The translations under genes and the position numbers were made by a program. Positions 12,501-23,249 of a stretch of DNA of 64,000 nucleotides are shown here, piece by piece. The first letter of the stretch is position 1; each line of letters starts with the position of its first letter. The notes under the pieces were generated by a model. That model saw only the letters and a program-made list of their open reading frames with translations. It was not told the DNA's origin and ran no database searches. This DNA is from Sarcocystis neurona (lineage: Eukaryota; Apicomplexa; Conoidasida; Eucoccidiorida; Sarcocystidae): positions 558,001 through 622,000 of the forward strand of contig KL647312.1 of the NCBI GenBank assembly GCA_000727475.1, read 5' to 3'.

Positions 12501-15418
12501 TTTCATTTTCACCTACATGTATACCCTCGCCACTGCACGATACGTATCCCAAGTGTCGCAATTGCGTTCAGACGCTGCGCAGGAGGTTCGTAGGCGTCTA
12601 TTTTTTTATGCAGCGGGGTCGTTGGGAAATGAAAGGTTAAAGCCCCAGTTTACCGACGTACCCAAACCACAAACACGCGGTGCACTTTCACGACATCAAC
12701 TTACTTCCGTACACTATTACATATATTACGCATATCCTCTACAGCACGTAGATAGCCATAGCAACGCACTGCAATCGTTCCATGAGCGTATTCGCCTCAG
12801 AGTGACTTTTAATGTAGAGTGGACCACCATGAACACCCCGCTTCCAATATCTGTTCCGCTCCTTCCTGAACAACCGATATTGCCACACAGTTTCGCCTTC
12901 ACGCAGCCGCTCCCACAGCCCCAGGCAAACTGTTTACGGTTTACAGTCAAACTTCCAAAGCAGTAACAACACTTGTATCAGCATGTCCACATGGGCTGGC
13001 GCGACCGTGTTAACATGTAGGGTGGCTGCTCTTAGCACAACACCGTCGCTGGTTCAGCTGCGCAGGCAGCCAAGAAGCGGCCGCAGCGTCTACACTACCC
13101 ACACAGCCTACAACAGCGGCAAGACACGCAGCGCAGCTGAAGCTGCAACCGCGTCACCTGGTGCGCGGCTGCTTTCTATCTTGCACATGAGTCCCTGTGG
13201 CAGAATCGAGAGAAGCGATCCGTTGCTTGTTGTAGAAGAAGCTGATGAACCTCCCGTTAAATGTCACGCCGTGGCTGCGTAACAAGATGCCTTCTGCAAA
13301 CGTGGCACTCCTTGTTGCTCTACGAGATCAGTCGCAACGTCAGGAGGTGGAGGTGAAGCTGTGCACCACTTTTAGAGCTGTCCAATTATGCATACAGTGT
13401 TAAACTACCTCCGCGACGTCCTGGAGAACCCACCAGACTTGCTCGCATACGCAAATTTATCATGTCCGGACACGCGTTAGCACCCTGCCGCCCGTGTTGG
13501 TCCGTTCAAACGAGAAAATGCCTCCCCCCCTTGTACGTACACGTGTGGGTTGTGTGACCAGCAACTGTATAATTGCAGAGCTGCCCCCGGCTACGTGCTG
13601 CACTACTTGTCAACGCCGCAACTTAAAGTGTTTCTACGTCAGCCTTCAAATGCCAGTTCGCTGTTGCCTTGCGGAAGCGGACTGTACTACGAGGCGAGCC
13701 CTCGTCGTTGACCGACATTCCGGGAAGAATGGCAGCTCACCAAACTTTATCACGTCCGACATTGTTAAAGCGAGCGACGCGTCAGTCGCATCCGATTCTA
13801 CAGACCGGCACGCGCGCATGATTGCGCCACCACTCGCCACATACTCAGAAAGATCCGAAGAGTGATCAATACGCGACAATCAACGGAAGAGACATGCGTG
13901 TCTAGTCTAGAGACCAGCTGCGCAGTACTGCTCAAGTCAGTACGTGATGCGTTCCACCTGGGGCCACGCTTTGCAGGTTGATAAGGAGCGGCATGTAAGC
14001 GGCTAACCAGAGACAGTACTGCACGCGCTTTGTCTTTCTTCCAAAAACACTGCGTAAAACTTAACAGCCCCCCTCGTGCGACGGAGAACTCGCAGCACCC
14101 CTCACTGCAGGCGGATTTATACAAAAGCATAGGATCGCTCGTATTCACGTAACTCCACGTACTTTTCCTCCACGCATGTCTACGTATTTGTGTCGACGTA
14201 CGAAACACACATATAACCAGAAGTTACTATACAGGAAATATTCTCATGCTCACCACGCCCACTCGTGACAATGCTGCCTTAACAGATGGGATGGCAAGTA
14301 CATCCGATCCTACGTCGTAACACACTACCACCCCTTAGAATTCGCTTGGCAACACCTACGAAGGTATCTGCCCAAGTGACGACACATACACTGCCACACA
14401 CGTCTATTGGAAGCCTTCCTCTGCGTGTTTACACCGTCGGTGCACAGCTACCAGTGACCCAACTCGCTGCGCAGGCGCAGCACGTGCTGTATCCCCTCCA
14501 CCGCCTCAGTGACACACAGCATCCTTATACCTCTGCTTGTTCCTCAACCTCAAATGCATACGACTGTATCGTCTGTACACTTCTACCTGCTCCCTAAGAC
14601 AAAAAAACGGTGTATGTACACTGCAAAGGCGCTGCAGCAGCTGTGTAACAAATCTCAACAACACGAGCAAGAACAGGCTCGCCGTAAAACAAGGCTCTTA
14701 CTATTGAACTACAAATATTGCTGCATGTGTGGAAACTATCTGCCGCATTATGGTGCCGATAAAGCACTTGCTGCTGCTGCTGCTTTCCCCTCTTACTTCC
14801 ACAACTGCATCCCCATCAACGTATGTACGGTGGTACCACCAAGTAAATCTTTAAAAAACGCCAATTCTCTTTCCACGCATACGCGCCTCGTGCAAAAACT
14901 ACATCTTCAAATAGAAGATGAGACGACCTGTGCGGTGTGCACGACGGCTCACAATGAGGGACGCCGTTCCTCAACGACTCTGCTCGTTCTCGCGTTTCCA
15001 GCTCTCCAGCTGAACGGCACAGACCAGAAGGGAGCACACGCAACATGATCGGCAAAGCTATCGCCACGGATATACTGGGGAGGAAGCTGACGTAAAGGAA
15101 AACATTGACCGAACGGAACAAAGGTCCCGGTTCGAGGCTGACACGACGAATTCCAGTGTACAACTGCTGCATCTACACGCTATCAAACAAGAGTGGATGG
15201 AAACACGTTTGTGTGTACAAACACTACGGGCACGCATAAATACGCCTGTGCGTGGGAGCCTGCAAAATGCGTGTCAGCGGCATCCGTGTAAATGCAGCAG
15301 CCAGAGCACCTGCATCTTGTGAACATTCTTCGTAGCAGCAAGCATCAACTGCTCAAGCATCACCAACGGTGACACGAACAGTACCGCAGTTTCCTGTTGC
15401 TGCTTTTCCCTCCTCCAT
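9597..15418. other. Intergenic region between SWEET and ThrRS genes
   Basis: Both flanking genes run leftwards, so this holds the SWEET promoter/5' UTR and the ThrRS 3' UTR. The part 9650-10950 is rich in degenerate GCTGCT/GTTCCT triplets and gives Ala/Val/Pro-rich open stretches without clear exon signals. From 11 to 15.4 kb the composition is ordinary. Open frames of 100-180 codons (for example plus-strand 12517-12966, 12983-13282 and 14509-15048) match nothing I recognise, and frames of this size are expected by chance. Confidence 0.45.
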
Positions 15419-18400
15419 CTACAAATGCGTCCCACCAGTAACAGTAAACTGGTAACGATCTTTGCGGGCATCCGCAGCAGTCTGCAGACGACGCACTGTT
15501 GTGGCACTTCGTCCACGCGCGATGCAGTCACTTCTCACCGTAAGCTTCTTCTTCGAATTGGGGACGCCGAGGGCTTCAAATTTGCGAAGCAGCTGCTCAA
15601 TAGTGAGCACCTCCTGTGCGTCAGGTGCGGCTCTGTTTCGCACAGTGACAGTCGAATCTGCCTTCTCCTTCTCTCCCACCACCAACAAATAGTTCCACTG
15701 CGACAGCTGCGCCTCTCGAATGCGCTTGTTCAACGTGCTGCTCGACGCGTCCATTCCCACCTCGTACCCTGCACACAGAGCAACAGCGCACGCAACGCAG
15801 ACGCACTGGTTTCCACAGCGCGGTCGGCAACGCGTCTCTTGCAAGGAAAGCAGAGCCGGTGCTGGAGTCATCGCCTCAGCAGCGTACGCGGCAGCACAGA
15901 CTGCCGCCGCCACTGCCTGCCAACGCGTACCTTACCGCTAAGCACCCCAGGGCGGCACGCAACCACCAGTGCAGGCGATACGTACTGACACCACCATTCT
16001 TCTCCCTGTCCGTCACGGGGTATACACGTACTCACCGAGAGACATGTACACTTGCACAGCTCTGTTCATTCAAGCGTGAGCACGAATATCTATAATATAC
16101 ACCTACGGGCACACTAGGGAAACAGACGCAGATTTCTGCGAAGACAACAAATAGACGCGTGGTTTTCTCTTAGAACCGCGCACAGCCGTAGTTGAAACTG
16201 CTGCGGAGTAATGACATACCGAAATCACTTAGGGTGTCCCTTAGGTGTTGTGCGTAGTCGAGGACCCGGTCTGTTACGGGGAGCACGACGCACTGGCGGG
16301 GCGAAAGCCAGAAGGGCAGCTTGCCTCCAGTGTGTTCTATGAGTACAGCACACATTCTTTCGATAGATCCCAGGATCGCTCGATGAATAATAACAGGTCT
16401 CGCCATCCCCGGCCGCAGTGGGTGCTGCGCTTCCGCGTCGTCATTGTTGGATTCTCCGGTCGTTTCTGTTGCCGTGGCTTGTCCCTCCGCAGCCGCCTCA
16501 GCTCTTTGGTTCCCTGCGCTTTCCTCTTCGGTAACAGCTGCTCTCTTGTGGCTGCTGTCCTGCGGCGCCGCTGCCCCGTCCTTGCCGCCCGAGCAGCTTC
16601 CGTTCACCAACGCCGCTTCTTCAGAGCACGCGCTTCCTTCTTGTTTTTGCGAGTGCTGCTTCTGCTGGTGTTTCACCGTTTGCTGCGCGCGGCCAGTGTG
16701 TGGCAAATCCGCTCTGCCGTCAGCAGCAACAGCTTCCTCCTGGGTTCTGTACTGCAGATCGAAGCGCAGCGGTAGCTGAAAATCGAGCTGTATAGTGCCG
16801 CATTGGTGTGATCTCTTCAGTGCGTCCCAAAGTTGAATATCAATCTTCGGCCCGTAGAAAGCACCGTCGCCAGGATTAAGCTGCCACGGCCTTCCCGTTT
16901 CTTCAAGAGCCTGCTGCAGCGCATCTTCTGCGGTCTTCCACATCTCGATGCTGCCGAGTGCCTTCTTTGTTGGACGCGTGGAGAGGAAGAGTTCAAAAGT
17001 GAAGCCGAACTGCTCATACACGAAGAAGAGAAACGAAAGAGCGTCGCGCACCTCATCTTTCACTTGGTCCAGCCGGCAGAATATGTGCGCGTCGTCTTGC
17101 TGGAAGCGACGCACGCGCGTGAGACCAGAAAGCGACCCGGAGACCTCGTTCCTGTGTAACACACCGAAGTCTGCAAGTCGCAGCGGCAGCTGCCGATACG
17201 AAGGATTGATATGCTTGAACATTATGCAGTGGCCTGGACAGTTCATCGGCTTCAGTCCCCATTCTCTGCCTTCGATTTCAAACAGATACATGTTTTCCTT
17301 GTAATTCTGGTAGTGGCCCGAAGTTTTCCACAGGTCGCAGCTGAAGATGTTCGGAGAAATGACTTCCTGGAAACCGCGCGCGCGATACTCCTGCCGCATG
17401 AAGTCGCATAGCTTGTTGTACACCTTAGCCCCTTCAGGCAGCCAAAAGCAGCTCCCCGCGGAGACGTTCGTGTCGAAGAAAAAAAGACGCAGAGAATTTC
17501 CGACCGTGCGGTGGTCGCGTTTCTTGGCCTCCTCGAGCAGCAGCAAATGTTCTTTCATTTGCTTTGTGGTTGGAAACGCTACTCCATACACTCGCTGCAG
17601 CGAGTCGTGCTGCTGCTGTCCAAGCCAGTACGCAGCAGAGTGCTTGGTCACACGGAAGGCCTTTACCTTGCCAGTGGTGGGCAGGTGAGGGCCCCTGCAC
17701 AAGTCTACAAGTCGCCCGCACCTGTACACAGTGGTCAGTCCCCCCGGAGGAATTTTGCTGCTGATTAACTGCTGCTTGAAGGGGTTGTCTTTGAACAACT
17801 CCAGTGCTTCTTCTCTGCTGCACACTAGTCTCTGAAAAGCTTGGTTTTCTTTTGAGATCACAGAGGCCTGCTTCTCGAGGGCCTCGTAGTCTTCCTCACT
17901 CAATGTCTGCTCTCCCATGTACGCGTCGTAGTAGAAGCCATTCGTCAGCGCCGGACCCACCGTCAGCTGCACGCCCAGCTCCTCCTCCAGTGCTTGGCCT
18001 GGAGGGGCGGGGAAGACGCGAAAGAGGGGCGCAGAGAGACAAACGAAGAGTGAATGACGGGAGGCCGAGACACGTACGCTAGTACCGAAGAATACAGATG
18101 AACGATGTGGCGCGTGAAAACGGCGTCACGTGTGCGGAGATGAGAGAGATACGGCACCGCAGAGGGAGGAGACGAGGCCTCGAAGCAAAGCGCAGAGAAG
18201 ACACGCCGAAACAAGGCACATCAACGGACGCAGGACGGGCGCGGAACGCCGGACACTGGTACGGACGAGAGGGAAAAAGGAGCACAACAGATGAGAAAGA
18301 AGAGCGATAAAGAGACGGTGAGACAGGAGACGGGTATGGGGTTCATGGAAGAAAAGCAGGAAATAAGAAACGGAGACGAGGAGGGAGAGGTAGGTACACG

Positions 18401-21380
18401 GCGGCGGAAGAAAGAAGTAGGGAGAAGGATAGGAAACACGGAAATTACAAGGGAGACGACAGACATGCCGAAAGAGGGATGGGAAAGACGCAGCAGAGAC
18501 AGGGAGTGGGGCGCACACAGCACATGCAGATACCATGGAAGCCGCGAGCATGCGAGAGACATAGTCAAGGGGAAAGAACGGAGCACGAGGGCAGACGAAA
18601 CGCCGACAGAAAAGAGTGGAGATCGGAGAAACTGCGGATTACAGACACTGGCAGAAACATACAGAATAAAGAACAGGCCAGAAAGACACGTATGACGTTG
18701 CGGCGCGCGGGGCGAAGAGGAAACGGCGACGCAGCAACAAACCGCACGCGAAAAGCACGAGAAGCATGTGCAAAGTGAGATTGCAGGTAGAAGTTGATCG
18801 TCTCAAGAGCAGGAAACAGCGTCGATATACACATACAGATATGAAAGTAGACTCCTCGATCCCTGCGTAGGGTATTAGGTCTTAGGCGCCACGGGCGATA
18901 GAGCGTATGTACACCTTACACAGGCGAAGGGAAAACTCACCAAGAATATGGGCACTTGAATGCCAAAAAACGTGCTTCGCCTCGTCCGAGTCGAACGAAA
19001 GGAGCTGCAGTTTGCAACTGCCTTCCAGCGGGCGACGTAGGTCCCATAGCATCGTCTTCTGCTGCGTCCCGCCGCCGCTGCAGCACTCTTCTTCCTCCTC
19101 GTCGCAGTCCGCAGCGACCACCGCGCTCCCACTTGCGCCAGCGCCCGCCTCCGCGTACGTCACCTGACGCGCAGAAACGCGGTACCAACAGCAACGAATC
19201 AGCAGATGCAGCGGCAGCGCAGTGGACTAGTGAGGAACAGTGGCTGGGCACAGGAGAGCCCAAAAATGACAGCTGCCGCTCTAACGTGTCGCGCAGGCCA
19301 TCCGATGCGACTGGAAACCAAGGAATTTTCTTAGTGCTCATGCTCTGCGTACGAAAACCAGAAAATGCCTTCAGCTGCATACGGTCCTTATTCGTAGGTG
19401 CACTTCACACATCCGTGCGCATCTCCCGTGGGCCTGTGAAAGAGGCGCTGCCGCTGCAGCAGGACAGCTAAGACCTGAGTGTGCACGCACAACACCTGGC
19501 AACATCTTGTTTGTAAATTTTTACGCATGTCGTCAGGGGTACCCCGGCTGAACGTCAACACCTCCATAACGCGGGTGCCAGCCAGTGCTTCTAGACACCA
19601 TTCGTGCCGCCGTGTGCTGGTGAATACCGAAGGGATGCGTGTACCAGAGAAGGAAGTGAGCACACGCATCACTGCGTGGCAGCTCTTCCCACAACGTACG
19701 TGAGACGGAAGGCGATAACCCGCTCGTACCTCTACTTAAACCGTGAAGCCACCCGTGTTTGCATGAGCTCCGTCGACGCACATACGCAAACACATACATC
19801 CCGACACATACACGACCACGTGACCATACTGAGCGTTCTCCGCGCCAGTCGCACACACAGGCGATACGTGTTTCTCCAGCTGCGCCCGCAGTACGCACAC
19901 AGAGACATCCGATAGCTCCGCTTGCAGCGGGCGACGACGCACCCTCAACGCTAATACTTTCTTCACACAAATCGCCTAGGACAACTACTTCGCCGTGGGA
20001 GAATTGCAATGGCACAGCGTCATCTTCAGCAAACCGCGGTGATCCCCCCGTCCAACATGCGTAACGCAGGTGCCTCCTGAAAAACGTGCACCATATAACT
20101 TTCCTTACACAGGTAAACTGTTCTCCACGTAGAGAGATCGGCACATACATGTGCAGTGTGAACGTGACTATATGCACGCGAATGAGCTCGGCACCGCACT
20201 AGTGAGCAGACGTGTGCAAACTACGTTCTTCAGGCAGCCGCAGACACACGGGCGCACCCACGAGCGCTCAGTGAAACGCATCCCTACCTGCGCTACGGAT
20301 ACACACGTCTCCCCAGGCGCGAGTACATGTTGCAACTCGGACACATATGCCAAGAAAAAGGTGAGCGACAGCGGGTACTGTGTTGCTACTCAAATGTGTC
20401 TCCTCGTCTGGTAAATGGTGACAGGCGTGTCGGTGTGTACGCGTTGCTGGTAAGCAACCAGGAAAGTCTGCGTAAGTGTCGCTGAATGCGTCAGCTCGGG
20501 GCGGATCCCGACGGGCCTACGAAGGGGCGTGCGTGCGTCCAAATAGGACAGCGGAGGTGTCCGGCGATGGTGCACGGTGTCCACCTCCGCTGGTCGAGGT
20601 CGGGGAAAACTGGTAGCAACAGACGCACTTTCGATTGCCACGTACGGAAGCACATCCGCAGGTGCGTGGTGCGTCTAGCACTTATCTCTGTGAGCTACAC
20701 TTATCCTGAGACCCGCACACGCGCGCATGCCAGCGTCCCCTGTGCCAGACACGAACACACGGCGAATTCTACTAAGCTGTCCCTTCCGTTGTCGTGCTCC
20801 GAGCGCATCTCACAGCTGCGTACGCACGCATCTGCGCTCTCCTTGCTCCGAGTGCACCCCGCTCAATCTCGCGCCCCCGCACCATTCCCAGTGTAGCATG
20901 CGTATCTCTTTGTGTTCTGCAGTCGGGAAACACCACCAAAATTTTTTTTCTCTCTCTCTACTCGATACACCCTGCACGGCGTATGCGTGTATCCACACGC
21001 ATCTGCAAGATTCAGAACTGTGCTATCATTGTACGTGTGTCGTGTCTGTGGAACAGAAACACGGAAAATACCTTAGCTACAAGGGCAGCTTCTGCGAGTC
21101 CCTTCGAAATTTGCAGGGCGATGTCGTACGGCGAAGTCTCGTATGCAGTGGCTTCCTTTGCAGATCCGTCAGGTAGCTCGACAGTGATGCGATGCTTTTC
21201 TTGAGAAGCCAGACACTCTTGCTGTTGTTTATAAAGCTGCTCAAACAATTGGAGCCTGTGCCCGATGAATGCTGCGCCCTTTACGGGACGAAACTGTCCC
21301 CCAATTTTCCTGCCTGCGTGAAGCGGAGGAGCAGGAGTAGACGGGGCGGTGCCTATCTCCGCCCGACGCCCTCCCGCCAT
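15419..21380 (-). CDS. Threonyl-tRNA synthetase (ThrRS)
   Basis: Class II aminoacyl-tRNA synthetase that charges tRNA-Thr. Four exons: 21072-21380, 18941-19163, 16220-17998 and 15419-15768, giving 886 residues. All junctions are GT-AG and in phase. Exon 1 carries the TGS domain ([20 protein letters not shown]). The N2 editing domain has HSSAH (about 171-175) and DLCRGPH (about 277-282). The catalytic core shows MNCPGHC (zinc Cys about 431), the HRNE motif 2, DDAHIFC (zinc His about 481) and IIHRAILGS (zinc His about 716). The anticodon-binding domain ends with [22 protein letters not shown] Glu/Cys-rich insert of about 35 residues separates TGS and editing domains, and an insert of about 105-115 residues lies in the catalytic core (about 597-710). 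The start at 21380 is the ATG just before the conserved region; an in-frame ATG at 21617 would add 79 residues. The stop at 15419 gives a basic tail of about 40 residues. A donor-like GTGAGA at 15538-15533 could instead splice to an unseen last exon. Confidence 0.95.
15769..16219 (-). other. ThrRS intron 3
   Basis: Donor GTATGT at 16219-16214 and acceptor GTGCAG ending at 15769, phase 1. It joins the catalytic core (SDFG) to the anticodon-binding domain (YEVGMDA). No other feature was seen. Confidence 0.85.
17999..18940 (-). other. ThrRS intron 2, homopurine on the plus strand
   Basis: Donor GTGAGT at 18940-18935 and acceptor CCAG ending at 17999, phase 1. It joins AHILG to QALEEELGV. From 18001 to about 18780 the plus strand is dominated by A and G, so the transcript is C/U-rich over most of the intron. 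The charged plus-strand frame inside (18291-18695) is explained by this bias. Confidence 0.85.
19164..21071 (-). other. ThrRS intron 1
   Basis: Donor GTATTT at 21071 and acceptor GTCAG ending at 19164, phase 0. About 1.9 kb, without recognisable coding content. It contains scattered ACAC/GTGT simple sequence and a pyrimidine-rich stretch on the plus strand near 20750-20960. Confidence 0.8.
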
Positions 21381-21749
21381 GTTTGCGGAACAGAAGGCGG
21401 AAGACAAGTCAAAGTACGGAGGAAGGCAGCGTCGCCACGAGGAAGTGGAATCGGGCAAGAAAAGGAAGGAGAGGACGTTGGAACGTAGCAGGACAGGGAG
21501 GTAAGGTCGGGACGAGAACCTCAGCTGCAAAGAAAAACGCGAACTCAATCCCCCACGGCGAAGACAGCGCGTACGAAGGGACTGCTGCTGAAACAATGGG
21601 GAAACACCTACATGCATCAGAGTAACAATACAATGGTGCGCGACGGGCGCAGAAACGGACGGAGAATTAACGAAGCCGACGGAAAACACTGTGAAGAGAA
21701 GAGCAAACGGGAGGGTAGTAGGACAACGACGGAGTGGAGGCACGATCAC
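21381..21749 (-). other. In-frame upstream extension of ThrRS (possible organellar leader)
   Basis: The ThrRS frame stays open upstream of the ATG at 21380 as far as a stop at 21770-21768. An ATG at 21617 would add 79 residues that are basic and Ser/Leu-rich with very few acidic residues, as in a transit peptide. Further upstream a candidate 3' splice site (TTTTTCGCTTCAG, ending at 21751) precedes a hydrophobic stretch (FALLFTVFSVGFV) resembling a signal peptide. The region is pyrimidine-rich in the sense strand, which by itself favours Leu, Phe, Ser and Pro codons, so the resemblance may be accidental. Confidence 0.35.
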
Positions 21750-22758
21750 TGAAGCGAAAAATACTTTTCATCACGAGTATACTGTGACGCTGTCGGAAAA
21801 TAAGGAAAGGAACGGGCGAGATGCAGTACACCGTAGCACTGAAGGACACAAGGAGGGGCCGCTCCGTGCAGTAGCGGTGACGTGGTGCTTGTCGCAAAGA
21901 GCTAGTTTAGAACCCAAGCATGGATACCATCTGGAAGAACATCAGAAAGAAATACCGAGGACGACGCGAAAAAGTCGGCGCTGGCGAGCTCGTGTCAGAG
22001 ATGCTCCGACGGGAGAGGAAGTTCACGTGGAGCGAACATCCCGAAACAGGTCTGTACGTACTACACTGGGAGAAATGTTGAGAGGAAGCAAAACTGACGC
22101 ATTTCGTCCGCCGAAGCAGAGCGCAGGGAAAATGACGAGAAGGAAATACAGAGAACAGAAGGGGAAAACGCAGCCAAGTCCGGTATTGCGGCAGGCGAGA
22201 GCGAGAGCAACGCAGAACACGAGGAGTTTACCGGGAGGGACACGAGTACTGCTATTCCAGTGATACTGCAGGAAGAAGAAGCGTAGAACAATGGCAAAAA
22301 CCGCCCATACTGTTGCCCTGCGTATATTTTCGCGTGGAAACGCGCATAGAATTTGCGCGTTTTTGTCAACCAAAATAGAGGAGAGACAATAGAGGCGGAG
22401 TCTCGGGCACCAGAAACGGAATGCACCAGAAAATCCCCTGCGAGACGTGAATCTGAGAAACTTCCCGGCCTTGCGCGAAGGGGGGAAAGGGACGGAAACG
22501 CCAACCAACCCATAGTCTTCCTTCAACCAAGGTCTCTACCGAGCTGGGGAGCGCTGTCGATCCGGTGATGGCATGTACGCGCTGCGGGGGCCGCCGCGGC
22601 GCACGGGCTGCAGGCGGCAGCAGGTCAGCAGCTTCGGAAGATACAAAACCACGAGCCGCGCAGTGTCGCAGCATCTCAGTAGTAGTGCAGTTGAATGTGC
22701 ATCGACAAAGCCACAGCACAAACGAGAAACATCCGAGTTCGTGGGAGCACGACCACAG

Positions 22759-23249
22759 CTACAAGCCACAAGTACACTGGAAAGTCAAACACCACAGAGT
22801 GGGCCTCTGAAGCTGCAGCAGCAGATGTATGAGCACGAGCCAGGCGTACAGCGGCAAAGCCGCGCAAGTTCCATGCCGCCATTGGCAATGGTTTCCATGC
22901 AGAGAGTGGGACACAGATGAACTAGTGGCGCAGGCTGCACCCAAGAAAGGGTGCAACGGCATCCATAGTGGATCCTCTGGACTGTCGGACTCTGAACTTG
23001 TGCTGGACTGTCTCTGCGCCTTGGCCAGTATATTGTTCATAAGGAGAAGTGAAGAACTTGTATAGCCTTCGCCGGGACCTGCCACGCCCTCGTGGAGCTT
23101 TACACGTGCTGTTCGTCCCCTTGGTCTTTTGTGTAGGGCCTCCACAGCCTCTTCGTAAGAAATACATCCAGGCTTTAGACGCTTTAGGTAGTCAGGTTCG
23201 AGAGGCGTGGAAGTCTTGAGCTCCGCAAGCAGTGAGTACTTTGACACGG
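22759..23249 (-). CDS. Possible exon of an unrecognised gene
   Basis: A minus-strand frame open for about 160 codons, following a possible acceptor (CTCTATAG near 23252). The first half has mixed, protein-like composition (for example LLAELKTSTPLEPDYLKRL, then a Ser/Glu-rich stretch). The second half becomes hydrophobic (LPLYAWLVLIHLLLQ). There is no ATG at its beginning, so it would be an internal or terminal exon. A second minus-strand piece at about 23990-24075, between a CTGCAG acceptor and a CAG/GTGGTAAGG donor, could be upstream of it, but the phases could not be reconciled. I do not recognise a family; it may be non-coding. Confidence 0.25.

Noticed and set aside
12517..13282. Two plus-strand frames of 149 and 99 codons
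   Set aside because: Both start with ATG, but neither has motifs or splice context. Frames of this length are expected several times by chance in 64 kb at this base composition.
14509..15048. 179-codon plus-strand frame with some Cys pairs
   Set aside because: Composition is irregular, with no family features; it lies in the presumed 3' flank of ThrRS. Probably chance.
18291..18695. Highly charged 134-codon plus-strand frame (Arg/Glu/Lys-rich)
   Set aside because: It lies wholly inside ThrRS intron 2, on the opposite strand, in DNA that is nearly all purine. Such DNA lacks TAA/TAG/TGA in some frames and always yields charged pseudo-proteins.
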